Shown here piece after piece: positions 39,197 to 52,208 of a stretch of 64,000 bases of DNA (the stretch's first letter is position 1; each line of letters starts with the position of its first letter). This DNA comes from Hydractinia symbiolongicarpus (Eukaryota; Cnidaria; Hydrozoa; Anthoathecata; Hydractiniidae), in contig NC_079878.1 in NCBI RefSeq assembly GCF_029227915.1, forward strand, positions 2,668,001 to 2,732,000. The letters run 5' to 3'. The notes under the pieces are model-generated. The model ran no database searches and had not been told where the DNA came from. It was given only the letters and a program-made list of their open reading frames with translations. A program made the translations under genes and the position numbers.

Positions 39197-39399
39197 TAAA
39201 CTCATTTCCAAAACGATTTTTTAAAGTATCTTTTCGCCACTAAAACGCATGAGACTTGTAGTTTTCAAAAATGTTTTCATTTTTGATGAGACGCTGAAAA
39301 AAAGAAGTTTAATCGCCGGAAAACGAAAACCCGCCATTTCCCGTAAACCCCGGACTCGGCCCGTATAGTCAAAAGTATACAAAGAAAGTACCCAGGGAG
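39197..39399 (+). repeat. Second recombinant marker monomer without a remnant
   Basis: Left half is marker type through GCTGAAAAAAAG; the right half is CGCCGGAAAACG and CCCGTATAG. The crossover point therefore lies between monomer positions 107 and 118, to the right of the one seen at 17,736. Similar units occur near 41,060 and 43,283. Confidence 0.8.
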
Positions 39400-39805
39400 T
39401 AAACTCATTTCCCGAACGATTTTTTAAATTATTTTTTCACCACTAAAACGCATGAGAACTGTAGTTTTCAGAAATGTTTTCATTTTTGATGAGACGCTGA
39501 ATGAAATTGGTTTAATCGCCGGCAAACGAAAACCCGCGATTTCCCGTAAATCCCGGGCTTGGCCCGTATAGTCAAATGTATACAAAGAAAGTACCCTGTG
39601 AGTAAACTCATTTCCAAAACGATTTTTTAAAGTATCTTTTCGCCACTAAAACGCATGAGACTTGTAGTTTTCAAAAATGTTTTCATTTTTGATGAGACGC
39701 TGAAAAAAAGAAGTTTAATTGCCGGCAAACAAAAACCCGCCATTTCCCGTAAACCCCGGACTCGGCCCATATAGTCAAAAGTATACAAAGAAAGTACCCG
39801 GGGAG

Positions 39806-39846
39806 TAAACTCATTTCCCATGTATACAAAGAAAGTACCCTGTGAT
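39806..39846 (+). repeat. 41-bp truncated monomer, copy 17
   Basis: Full marker monomer before it and a CTTATTAAAAG monomer after it, but no TTTATATT unit. The next remnant is over 17 kb away. Confidence 0.95.
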
Positions 39847-42076
39847 TAAACTCATTTCCAAAACGTTTTTTTAAATTATTTTTTCACCACTAAAACGCAT
39901 GAGACTTGTAGTTTTCAAAAATGTTTTCATTTTTGATGAGACGCTTATTAAAAGAAGTTTAATCGCCGGCAAACGAAAACCCGCCATTTCCCGTAAACCC
40001 CGGACTCGGCCCGTATAGTCAAAAGTATACAAGGAAAGTACCCAGGGAGTAAACTCATTTCCCGAACGATTTTTTAAATTATTTTTTCACCACTAAAACG
40101 CATGAGACTTGTAGTTTGCAGAAATGTTTTCATTTTTGATGAGACGCTTAATGAAAGTGGTTTAATCGCCGGCAAACGAAAACCCGCGATTTCCCGTAAA
40201 TCCCCGACTCGGCCCGTATAGTCAAATGTATACAAAGAAAGTACCCAGGGAGTAAACTCATTTCCCGAACGATTTTTTAAATTATCTTTTCACCACTAAA
40301 ACGCACGAGACTTGTAGTTTTCAAAAATGTTTTCATTTTTGATGAGACGCTGAATAAAAGAAGTTTAATCGCCGGAAAACGAAAACCCGCCATTTCCCGT
40401 AAACCCCGGACTCGGCCCGTATAGTCAAAAGTATACAAAGAAAGTACCCAGGGAGTAAACTCATTTCCCGAACGATTTTTTAAATTATTTTTTCACCACT
40501 AAAACGCATGGGACTTGTAGTTTACAAAAATGTTTTCATTTTTGATGAGACTCTGAATAAAAGAAGTTTAATCGCCGGCAAACGAAAACCTGCGATTTCC
40601 CGTAAATCCCGGACTCGGCCGTATAGTCAAATGTATACAAAGAAAGTACCCTGTGAGTAAACTCATTTCCAAAACGATTTTTTAAATTATCTTTTCACCA
40701 CTGAAACGCATGAGACTTGTAGTTTTCAAAAATGTTTTCATTTTTGATGAGACGCTGAATAAAAGAAGTTTAATCGCCGGCAAACGAAAACCCGGACTTC
40801 CCGTAAATCCCCGACTCGGCCCGTAAAGTCAAAAGTATACAAAGAAAGTACCCAGGGAGTAAACTCATTTCCCGAACGATTTTTTAAATTATTTTTTCAC
40901 CACTAAAACGCATGAGAACTGTAGTTTTCAGAAATGTTTTCATTTTTGATGAGACGCTTAATGAAAGTGGTTTAATCGCCGGCAAACGAAAACCCGCGTA
41001 TTCCCGTAAATCCCGGCCTTGGCCTGTATAGTCAAATGTATACAAAGAAAGTACCCTGTGAGTAAACTCATTTCCAAAACGATTTTTTAAAGTATCTTTT
41101 CGCCACTAAAACGCATGAGACTTGTAGTTTTCAAAAATGTTTTCATTTTTGATGAGACGCTGAAAAAAAGAAGTTTAATCGCCGGAAAACGAAAACCCGC
41201 CATTTCCCGTAAACCCCGGACTCGGCCCGTATAGTCAAAAGTATACAAAGAAAGTACCCAGGGAGTAAACTCATTTCCCGAAAGATTTTTTAAATTATTA
41301 TTTCACTACTAAAGCCCATGAGACTTGTAGTTCTTAAAAATGTTTTCATTTTTGATGAGACGCTTAATGAAAGTGGTTTAATCGCCGGCAAACGAAAACC
41401 CGCGATTTCCCGTAAATCCCGGGCTTGGCCCGTATAGTCGAATGCATACAAAGAAAGTACCCAGGGAGTAAACTCATTTCCCGAACGATTTTTTAAATTA
41501 TTATTTAACCACTGAAGCCCATGAGACCTGTAGTTTTCAGAAATGTTTTCATTTTTGATGAGACGCTTAATGAAAGTGGTTTAATCGCCGGCAAACGAAA
41601 ACCCGCGATTTCGGGAAATCCCGGGCTTGGCCCGTATAGTCAAAAGTATACAAAGAAAGTACCCAGGGAGTAAACTCATTTCCCGAACGATTTTTTAAAT
41701 TATCTTTTCACCACTAAAACGCATGAGACTTGTAGTTTTCAAAAATGTTTTCATTTTTGATGAGACGCTGAATAAAAGAAGTTTAATCGCCGGAAAACGA
41801 AAACCCGCCATTTCCCGTAAACCCCGGACTCGGCCCGTATAGTCAAAAGTATACAAAGAAAGTACCCAGGGAGTAAACTCATTTCCCGAACGATTTTTTA
41901 AATTATTTTTTCACCACTAAAACGCATGGGACTTGTAGTTTACAAAAATGTTTTCATTTTTGATGAGACTCTGAATAAAAGAAGTTTAATCGCCGGCAAA
42001 CGAAAACCTGCGATTTCCCGTAAATCCCGGACTCGGCCCGTATAGTCAAAAGTATACAAAGAAAGTACCCAGGGAG

Positions 42077-42278
42077 TAAACTCATTTCCCGAACGATTTT
42101 TAAATTATTATTTCACTACTAAAGCCCATGAGACTTGTAGTTTTTAAAAATGTTTTCATTTTTGATGAGACGCTGAATAAAAGAAGTTTAATCGCCGGAA
42201 AACGAAAACCCGCCATTTCCCGTAAACCTCGGACTCGGCCCGTATAGTCAAAAGTATACAAAGAAAGTACCCAGGGAG
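42077..42278 (+). repeat. T/M4 chimeric monomer
   Basis: The left half matches variant T (GATTTTTAAATTATTATTTCACTACTAA). The right end matches variant M4 (AAACCTCGG). In the 44-54 kb HORs T and M4 are separate adjacent monomers, while here one hybrid stands in their place. It is either the ancestor of the longer order or the product of a crossover that removed one unit. Confidence 0.75.
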
Positions 42279-43696
42279 TAAACTCATTTCCCGAACGATT
42301 TTTTAAATTATTTTTTTACCACTAAAACGCATGGGACTTGTAGTTTACAAAAATGTTTTCATTTTTGATGAGACTCTGAATAAAAGAAGTTTAATCGCCG
42401 GCAAACGAAAACCTGCGATTTCCCGTAAATCCCGGACTCGGCCCGTATAGTTAAAAGTATACAAAGAAAGTACCCAGGGAGTAAACTCATTTCCCGAAAG
42501 ATTTTTTAAGTTATTATTTCACTACTAAAGCCCATGAGACTTGTAGTTTTTAAAAATGTTTTCATTTTTGATGAGACGCTGAATAAAAGAAGTTTAATCG
42601 CCGGCAAACGAAACCCGCGACTTCCCGTAAATCCCGGATTCGGGCCGTATAGTCAAAAGTATACAAAGAAGGTACCCAGGGAGTAAACTCATTTCCCGAT
42701 CGATTTTTTAAATTATTTTTTCACCACTAAAACGCATGAGACTTGTAATTTTTAGAAATGTTTTCATTTGTGATGAGACGTTTAATGAAAGTGGTTTAAT
42801 CGCCGGCAAACGAAAACCCGCGATTTCGGGAAATCCCGGGCTTGGCCCGTATAGTCAAATGTATACAAAGAAAGTACCCTGTGAGTAAACTCATTTCCAA
42901 AACGATTTTTTAAATTATCTTTTCACCACTACAACGCATGAGACTTGTAGTTTTCAAAAATGTTTTCATTTTTGATGAGACGCTGAATAAAAGAAGTTTA
43001 ATCGCCGGCAAACGAAAACCCGGACTTCCCGTAAATCCCCGACTCGGCCCGTAAAGTCAAAAGTATACAAAGAAAGTACCCAGGGAGTAAACTCATTTCC
43101 CGAACGATTTTTTAAATTATTTTTTCACCACTAAAACGCATGAGAACTGTAGTTTTCAGAAATGTTTTCATTTTTGATGAGACGCTTAATGAAAGTGGTT
43201 TAATCGCCGGCAAACGAAAACCCGCGTATTCCCGTAAATCCCGGCCTTGGCCCGTATAGTCAAATGTATACAAAGAAAGTACCCTGTGAGTAAACTCATT
43301 TCCAAAACGATTTTTTAAAGTATCTTTTCGCCACTAAAACGCATGAGACTTGTAGTTTTCAAAAATGTTTTCATTTTTGATGAGACGCTGAAAAAAAGAA
43401 GTTTAATCGCCGGAAAACGAAAACCCGCCATTTCCCGTAAACCCCGGACTCGGCCCGTATAGTCAAAAGTATACAAAGAAAGTACCCAGGGAGTAAACTC
43501 ATTTCCCGAACGATTTTTTAAATTATTTTTTCACCACTAAAACGCATGGGACTTGTAGTTTACAAAAATGTTTTCATTTTTGATGAGACTCTGAATAAAA
43601 GAAGTTTAATCGCCGGCAAACGAAAACCTGCGATTTCCCGTAAATCCCGGACTCGGCCCGTATAGTCAAAAGTATACAAAGAAAGTACCCAGGGAG

Positions 43697-43899
43697 TAAA
43701 CTCATTTCCCGAACGATTTTTTAAATTATCTTTTCACCACTAAAACGCATGAGACTTGTAGTTTTCAAAAATGTTTTCATTTTTGATGAGACGCTGAATA
43801 AAAGAAGTTTAATCGCCGGAAAACGAAAACCCGCCATTTCCCGTAAACCCCGGACTCGGCCCGTATAGTCAAAAGTATACAAAGAAAGTACCCAGGGAG
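43697..43899 (+). repeat. Representative full-length 203-bp monomer
   Basis: This copy is offered as a reference unit. It starts at TAAACTCATT and ends with GGGAG just before the next start. Landmarks by monomer position are: T-rich stretch 21-38; AAACGCATGAGAC around 47-59; a dyad at 69-90; GAGACGCTG around 92-100; the GCCGGC palindrome at 119-124; CCCGTAAA around 144-151; GTATAC at 179-184. Its diagnostic variants are TTATCTTTTCACC in the left half and CGGAAAACG with CGCCATTTCCC in the right half. That combination defines the variant called C in other entries. Confidence 0.95.
43765..43786. repeat. Perfect 22-bp dyad inside the monomer (example copy)
   Basis: Arms TCAAAAATG and CATTTTTGA are exact reverse complements, nine bases each, around a TTTT spacer at monomer positions 69-90. 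The full dyad exists only in monomers with TCAAAAATG. Variants with ACAAAAATG keep eight paired bases. TCAGAAATG, GCAGAAATG and TCAAAAGTG place a mismatch inside the arm. It could form a small cruciform or hairpin, or bind a dimeric protein, but nothing in the sequence proves either. Confidence 0.8.
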
Positions 43900-45130
43900 T
43901 AAACTCATTTCCCGAACGATTTTTTAAATTATTTTTTCACCACTAAAACGCATGGGACTTGTAGTTTACAAAAATGTTTTCATTTTTGATGAGACTCTGA
44001 ATAAAAGAAGTTTAATCGCCGGCAAACGAAAACCTGCGATTTCCCGTAAATCCCGGACTCGGCCCGTATAGTCAAAAGTATACAAAGAAAGTACCCAGGG
44101 AGTAAACTCATTTCCCGAACGATTTTTAAATTATTATTTCACTACTAAAGCCCATGAGACTTGTAGTTTTTAAAAATGTTTTCATTTTTGATGAGACGCT
44201 GAATAAAAGAAGTTTAATCGCCGGAAAACGAAAACCCGCCATTTCCCGTAAACCCCGGACTCGGCCCGTATAGTCAAAAGTATACAAAGAAAGTACCCAG
44301 GGAGTAAACTCAATTCCCGAACGATTTTTTAAATTATCTTTTCACCACTAAAGCGCATGAGACTTGTAGTTTTCAAAAATGTTTTCATTTTTGATGAGAC
44401 GCTGAATAAAAGAAGTTTAATCGCCGGAAAACGAAAACCCGCCATTTCCCGTAAACCTCGGACTCGGCCCGTATAGTCAAAAGTATACAAAGAAAGTACC
44501 CAGGGAGTAAACTCATTTCCCGAACGATTTTTTAAATTATTTTTTTACCACTAAAACGCATGGGACTTGTAGTTTACAAAAATGTTTTCATTTTTGATGA
44601 GACTCTGAATAAAAGAAGTTTAATCGCCGGCAAACGAAAACCTGCGATTTCCCGTAAATCCCGGACTCGGCCCGTATAGTCAAAAGTATACAAAGAAAGT
44701 ACCCAGGGAGTAAACTCATTTCCCGAAAGATTTTTTAAGTTATTATTTCACTACTAAAGCCCATGAGACTTGTAGTTTTTAAAAATGTTTTCATTTTTGA
44801 TGAGACGCTGAATAAAAGAAGTTTAATCGCCGGCAAACGAAACCCGCGACTTCCCGTAAATCCCGGATTCGGGCCGTATAGTCAAAAGTATACAAAGAAG
44901 GTACCCAGGGAGTAAACTCATTTCCCGATCGATTTTTTAAATTATTTTTTCACCACTAAAGCCCATGAGACTTGTAGTTCTTAAAAATGTTTTCATTTTT
45001 GATGAGACGCTTAATGAAAGTGGTTTAATCGCCGGCAAACGAAAACCCGCGATTTCCCGTAAATCCCGGACTCGGCCGTATAGTCAAAAGTATACAAAGA
45101 AGGTACCCAGGGAGTAAACTCATTTCCCGA

Positions 45131-47160
45131 TCGATTTTTTAAATTATTTTTTCACCACTAAAACGCATGGGACTTGTAGTTTACAAAAATGTTTTCATTT
45201 TTGATGAGACTCTGAATAAAAGAAGTTTAATCGCCGGCAAACGAAAACCTGCGATTTCCCGTAAATCCCGGACTCGGCCCGTATAGTCAAAAGTATACAA
45301 AGAAAGTACCCAGGGAGTAAACTCATTTCCCGAACGATTTTTTAAATTATCTTTTCACCACTAAAACGCATGAGACTTGTAGTTTTCAAAAATGTTTTCA
45401 TTTTTGATGAGACGCTGAATAAAAGAAGTTTAATCGCCGGAAAACGAAAACCCGCCATTTCCCGTAAACCCCGGACTCGGCCCGTATAGTCAAAAGTATA
45501 CAAAGAAAGTACCCAGGGAGTAAACTCATTTCCCGAACGATTTTTTAAATTATTTTTTCACCACTAAAACGCATGGGACTTGTAGTTTACAAAAATGTTT
45601 TCATTTTTGATGAGACTCTGAATAAAAGAAGTTTAATCGCCGGCAAACGAAAACCTGCGATTTCCCGTAAATCCCGGACTCGGCCCGTATAGTCAAAAGT
45701 ATACAAAGAAAGTACCCAGGGAGTAAACTCATTTCCCGAACGATTTTTAAATTATTATTTCACTACTAAAGCCCATGAGACTTGTAGTTTTTAAAAATGT
45801 TTTCATTTTTGATGAGACGCTGAATAAAAGAAGTTTAATCGCCGGAAAACGAAAACCCGCCATTTCCCGTAAACCCCGGACTCGGCCCGTATAGTCAAAA
45901 GTATACAAAGAAAGTACCCAGGGAGTAAACTCAATTCCCGAACGATTTTTTAAATTATCTTTTCACCACTAAAGCGCATGAGACTTGTAGTTTTCAAAAA
46001 TGTTTTCATTTTTGATGAGACGCTGAATAAAAGAAGTTTAATCGCCGGAAAACGAAAACCCGCCATTTCCCGTAAACCTCGGACTCGGCCCGTATAGTCA
46101 AAAGTATACAAAGAAAGTACCCAGGGAGTAAACTCATTTCCCGAACGATTTTTTAAATTATTTTTTTACCACTAAAACGCATGGGACTTGTAGTTTACAA
46201 AAATGTTTTCATTTTTGATGAGACTCTGAATAAAAGAAGTTTAATCGCCGGCAAACGAAAACCTGCGATTTCCCGTAAATCCCGGACTCGGCCCGTATAG
46301 TCAAAAGTATACAAAGAAAGTACCCAGGGAGTAAACTCAATTCCCGAACGATTTTTTAAATTATCTTTTCACCACTAAAGCGCATGAGACTTGTAGTTTT
46401 CAAAAATGTTTTCATTTTTGATGAGACGCTGAATAAAAGAAGTTTAATCGCCGGAAAACGAAAACCCGCCATTTCCCGTAAACCTCGGACTCGGCCCGTA
46501 TAGTCAAAAGTATACAAAGAAAGTACCCAGGGAGTAAACTCATTTCCCGAACGATTTTTTAAATTATTTTTTTACCACTAAAACGCATGGGACTTGTAGT
46601 TTACAAAAATGTTTTCATTTTTGATGAGACTCTGAATAAAAGAAGTTTAATCGCCGGCAAACGAAAACCTGCGATTTCCCGTAAATCCCGGACTCGGCCC
46701 GTATAGTCAAAAGTATACAAAGAAAGTACCCAGGGAGTAAACTCATTTCCCGAAAGATTTTTTAAGTTATTATTTCACTACTAAAGCCCATGAGACTTGT
46801 AGTTTTTAAAAATGTTTTCATTTTTGATGAGACGCTGAATAAAAGAAGTTTAATCGCCGGCAAACGAAACCCGCGACTTCCCGTAAATCCCGGATTCGGG
46901 CCGTATAGTCAAAAGTATACAAAGAAGGTACCCAGGGAGTAAACTCATTTCCCGATCGATTTTTTAAATTATTTTTTCACCACTAAAGCCCATGAGACTT
47001 GTAGTTCTTAAAAATGTTTTCATTTTTGATGAGACGCTTAATGAAAGTGGTTTAATCGCCGGCAAACGAAAACCCGCGATTTCCCGTAAATCCCGGACTC
47101 GGCCGTATAGTCAAAAGTATACAAAGAAGGTACCCAGGGAGTAAACTCATTTCCCGATCG
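45131..47160 (+). repeat. HOR copy 2: 10-monomer form (about 2,027 bp)
   Basis: Same order as the copy to its left, but the first unit carries GATCGATT (called M8) and the dimer M4-M5 occurs twice in a row. TCAATTCCC appears at 45,932 and 46,338, a 406-bp step. M6 and M7 follow. Confidence 0.85.
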
Positions 47161-48985
47161 ATTTTTTAAATTATTTTTTCACCACTAAAACGCATGGGAC
47201 TTGTAGTTTACAAAAATGTTTTCATTTTTGATGAGACTCTGAATAAAAGAAGTTTAATCGCCGGCAAACGAAAACCTGCGATTTCCCGTAAATCCCGGAC
47301 TCGGCCCGTATAGTCAAAAGTATACAAAGAAAGTACCCAGGGAGTAAACTCATTTCCCGAACGATTTTTTAAATTATCTTTTCACCACTAAAACGCATGA
47401 GACTTGTAGTTTTCAAAAATGTTTTCATTTTTGATGAGACGCTGAATAAAAGAAGTTTAATCGCCGGAAAACGAAAACCCGCCATTTCCCGTAAACCCCG
47501 GACTCGGCCCGTATAGTCAAAAGTATACAAAGAAAGTACCCAGGGAGTAAACTCATTTCCCGAACGATTTTTTAAATTATTTTTTCACCACTAAAACGCA
47601 TGGGACTTGTAGTTTACAAAAATGTTTTCATTTTTGATGAGACTCTGAATAAAAGAAGTTTAATCGCCGGCAAACGAAAACCTGCGATTTCCCGTAAATC
47701 CCGGACTCGGCCCGTATAGTCAAAAGTATACAAAGAAAGTACCCAGGGAGTAAACTCATTTCCCGAACGATTTTTAAATTATTATTTCACTACTAAAGCC
47801 CATGAGACTTGTAGTTTTTAAAAATGTTTTCATTTTTGATGAGACGCTGAATAAAAGAAGTTTAATCGCCGGAAAACGAAAACCCGCCATTTCCCGTAAA
47901 CCCCGGACTCGGCCCGTATAGTCAAAAGTATACAAAGAAAGTACCCAGGGAGTAAACTCAATTCCCGAACGATTTTTTAAATTATCTTTTCACCACTAAA
48001 GCGCATGAGACTTGTAGTTTTCAAAAATGTTTTCATTTTTGATGAGACGCTGAATAAAAGAAGTTTAATCGCCGGAAAACGAAAACCCGCCATTTCCCGT
48101 AAACCTCGGACTCGGCCCGTATAGTCAAAAGTATACAAAGAAAGTACCCAGGGAGTAAACTCATTTCCCGAACGATTTTTTAAATTATTTTTTTACCACT
48201 AAAACGCATGGGACTTGTAGTTTACAAAAATGTTTTCATTTTTGATGAGACTCTGAATAAAAGAAGTTTAATCGCCGGCAAACGAAAACCTGCGATTTCC
48301 CGTAAATCCCGGACTCGGCCCGTATAGTCAAAAGTATACAAAGAAAGTACCCAGGGAGTAAACTCAATTCCCGAACGATTTTTTAAATTATCTTTTCACC
48401 ACTAAAGCGCATGAGACTTGTAGTTTTCAAAAATGTTTTCATTTTTGATGAGACGCTGAATAAAAGAAGTTTAATCGCCGGAAAACGAAAACCCGCCATT
48501 TCCCGTAAACCTCGGACTCGGCCCGTATAGTCAAAAGTATACAAAGAAAGTACCCAGGGAGTAAACTCATTTCCCGAACGATTTTTTAAATTATTTTTTT
48601 ACCACTAAAACGCATGGGACTTGTAGTTTACAAAAATGTTTTCATTTTTGATGAGACTCTGAATAAAAGAAGTTTAATCGCCGGCAAACGAAAACCTGCG
48701 ATTTCCCGTAAATCCCGGACTCGGCCCGTATAGTCAAAAGTATACAAAGAAGGTACCCAGGGAGTAAACTCATTTCCCGATCGATTTTTTAAATTATTTT
48801 TTCACCACTAAAGCCCATGAGACTTGTAGTTCTTAAAAATGTTTTCATTTTTGATGAGACGCTTAATGAAAGTGGTTTAATCGCCGGCAAACGAAAACCC
48901 GCGATTTCCCGTAAATCCCGGACTCGGCCGTATAGTCAAAAGTATACAAAGAAGGTACCCAGGGAGTAAACTCATTTCCCGATCG
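47161..48985 (+). repeat. HOR copy 3: M4-M5 doubled, M6 missing
   Basis: The order is M8, C, G, T, M4, M5, M4, M5, M7. The M6 unit is absent, so the copy is nine monomers long. TCAATTCCC words are at 47,959 and 48,365. From about 48,985 the sequence leaves the HOR at a unit with CTTGTAATTTTTAG, GACGTTTAATG and CAAAGGAAAACC. Confidence 0.83.
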
Positions 48986-51900
48986 ATTTTTTAAATTATT
49001 TTTTCACCACTAAAACGCATGAGACTTGTAATTTTTAGAAATGTTTTCATTTTTGATGAGACGTTTAATGAAAGTGGTTTAATCGCCGGCAAAGGAAAAC
49101 CCGCGATTTCGGGAAATCCCGGGCTTGGCCCGTATAGTCAAAAGTATACAAAGAAAGTACCCAGGAAGTAAACTCATTTCCCGAACGATTTTTTAAATTA
49201 TCTTTTCACCACTAAAACGCATGAGACTTGTAGTTTTCAAAAATGTTTTCATTTTTGATGAGACGCTGAATAAAAGAAGTTTAATCGCCGGAAAACGAAA
49301 ACCCGCCATTTCCCGTAAACCCCGGACTCGGCCCGTATAGTCAAAAGTATACAAAGAAAGTACCCAGGGAGTAAACTCATTTCCCGAACGATTTTTTAAA
49401 TTATTTTTTCACCACTAAAACGCATGGGACTTGTAGTTTACAAAAATGTTTTCATTTTTGATGAGACTCTGAATAAAAGAAGTTTAATCGCCGGCAAACG
49501 AAAACCTGCGATTTCCCGTAAATCCCGGACTCGGCCCGTATAGTCAAAAGTATACAAAGAAAGTACCCAGGGAGTAAACTCATTTCCCGAACGATTTTTA
49601 AATTATTATTTCACTACTAAAGCCCATGAGACTTGTAGTTTTTAAAAATGTTTTCATTTTTGATGAGACGCTGAATAAAAGAAGTTTAATCGCCGGAAAA
49701 CGAAAACCCGCCATTTCCCGTAAACCCCGGACTCGGCCCGTATAGTCAAAAGTATACAAAGAAAGTACCCAGGGAGTAAACTCATTTCCCGAACGATTTT
49801 TTAAATTATCTTTTCACCACTAAAGCGCATGAGACTTGTAGTTTTCAAAAATGTTTTCATTTTTGATGAGACGCTGAATAAAAGAAGTTTAATCGCCGGA
49901 AAACGAAAACCCGCCATTTCCCGTAAACCTCGGACTCGGCCCGTATAGTCAAAAGTATACAAAGAAAGTACCCAGGGAGTAAACTCATTTCCCGAACGAT
50001 TTTTTAAATTATTTTTTTACCACTAAAACGCATGGGACTTGTAGTTTACAAAAATGTTTTCATTTTTGATGAGACTCTGAATAAAAGAAGTTTAATCGCC
50101 GGCAAACGAAAACCTGCGATTTCCCGTAAATCCCGGACTCGGCCCGTATAGTCAAAAGTATACAAAGAAAGTACCCAGGGAGTAAACTCATTTCCCGAAA
50201 GATTTTTTAAGATATTATTTCACTACTAAAGCCCATGAGACTTGTAGTTTTTAAAAATGTTTTCAATTTTGATGAGACGCTGAATAAAAGAAGTTTAATC
50301 GCCGGCAAACGAAACCCGCGACTTCCCGTAAATCCCGGATTCGGGCCGTATAGTCAAAAGTATACAAAGAAAGTACCCAGGGAGTAAACTCATTTCCGGA
50401 ACAATTTTTTAAATTATTTTTCACCACTAAAACGCCTTAGACTTGTAGTTTTCAGAAATGTTTTCATTTTTGATGAGACGCTTAATGAAAGTGGTTTAAT
50501 CGCCGGCAAACGAAAACCCGCGATTTCCCGTAAATCCCGGGCTTGGCCCGTATAGCCGAATGCATACAAAGAAAGTACCCAATGAGTAAACTCATTTCCC
50601 GAACGATTTTTTAAATTATTATTTAACCACTAAAGCCCATGAGACCTGTCGTTTTCAGAAATGTTTTGATTTTTGATGAGACGCTTAACGAAAGTGGTTT
50701 AATCGCCGGCAAACGAAAACCCGCGATTTCCCGTAAATCCCGGGCTTGGCCCGTATAGTCGAATGTATACAAAGAAAGTACCCTGTGAGTAAACTCATTT
50801 CCAAAACGATTTTTTAAAGTATCTTTTCACCACTAAAACGCATGAGACTTGTAGTTTTTAAAAATGTTTTCATTTTTGATGGGACGCTGAATAAAAGAAG
50901 TTTAATCGCCGGCACACGAAAACCCGCGATTTCCCGTAAATCCCGGACTGGGCCCGTATAGTCAAAAGTATACAAAGAAAGTACCCAGGGAGTAAACTCA
51001 TTTCCCGAACGATTTTTTAAATTATTTTTTCACCACTAAAACGCATGAGACTTATAGTTTTCAAAAGTGTTTTCATTTTTGATGAGACGCTGAATAAAAG
51101 AAGTTTACTCGCCGGCAAACGAAAACCCGCGATTTCCCGTAAATCCCGGACTCGGCCCGTATAGTCAAAAGTATACAAAGAAGGTACCCAGGGAGTAAAC
51201 TCATTTCCCGAACGATTTTTTAAATTATTTTTTCACCACTAAAACGCATGAGACTTGTAGTTTGGAGAAATGTTTTCATTTTTGATGAGACGCTTAATGA
51301 AAGTGGTTTAATCGCCGGCAAACGAAAACCCGCGATTTCCCGTAAATCCCGGATTCGGGCCGTATAGTCAAAAGTATACAAAGAAAGTACCCAGGGAGTA
51401 AACTCATTTCCGGAACGATTTTTTAAATTATTTTTCACCACTAAAACGCCTTAGACTTGTAGTTTTCAGAAATGTTTTCATTTTTGATGAGACGCTTAAT
51501 GAAAGTGGTTTAATCGCCGGCAAACGAAAACCCGCGATTTCCCGTAAATCCCGGACTCGGCCGTATAGTCAAAAGTATACAAAGAAGGTACCCAGGGAGT
51601 AAACTCATTTCCCGATCGATTTTTTAAATTATTTTTTCACCACTAAAACGCATGGGACTTGTAGTTTACAAAAATGTTTTCATTTTTGATGAGACTCTGA
51701 ATAAAAGAAGTTTAATCGCCGGCAAACGAAAACCTGCGATTTCCCGTAAATCCCGGACTCGGCCCGTATAGTCAAAAGTATACAAAGAAAGTACCCAGGG
51801 AGTAAACTCATTTCCCGAACGATTTTTTAAATTATCTTTTCACCACTAAAACGCATGAGACTTGTAGTTTTCAAAAATGTTTTCATTTTTGATGAGACGC

Positions 51901-52208
51901 TGAATAAAAGAAGTTTAATCGCCGGAAAACGAAAACCCGCCATTTCCCGTAAACCCCGGACTCGGCCCGTATAGTCAAAAGTATACAAAGAAAGTACCCA
52001 GGGAGTAAACTCATTTCCCGAACGATTTTTTAAATTATTTTTTCACCACTAAAACGCATGGGACTTGTAGTTTACAAAAATGTTTTCATTTTTGATGAGA
52101 CTCTGAATAAAAGAAGTTTAATCGCCGGCAAACGAAAACCTGCGATTTCCCGTAAATCCCGGACTCGGCCCGTATAGTCAAAAGTATACAAAGAAAGTAC
52201 CCAGGGAG

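Larger units (their letters stand above)
38344..43510 (+). repeat. Mixed segment with remnants at 38.5 and 39.8 kb
   Basis: A rare word, CGCGTATTCCCG, marks homologous units at 39,131, 40,997 and 43,225. The first gap is nine monomers plus the 41-bp remnant; the second is eleven monomers. From 41,680 the variants C, G, T, M5, M6 defined in the 43.5-47 kb entries begin to appear in order. Confidence 0.8.
43510..45130 (+). repeat. HOR copy 1: 8-monomer form (about 1,621 bp)
   Basis: The order is G, C, G, T, M4, M5, M6, M7. G has CATGGGACTTGTAGTTTAC and GACTCTG. C has TTATCTTTTCACC and CGGAAAACG. T has TTATTATTTCACTACTAA. M4 has TCAATTCCCG, AAAGCGCATG and AAACCTCGG. M5 is G-like with TTATTTTTTTACC. 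M6 has CGAAAGATTTTTTAAG and GGATTCGGGCCG. M7 has GATCGATT and TAGTTCTTAAAAATG. The M4 word TCAATTCCC at 44,311 recurs at 45,932. Confidence 0.85.
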
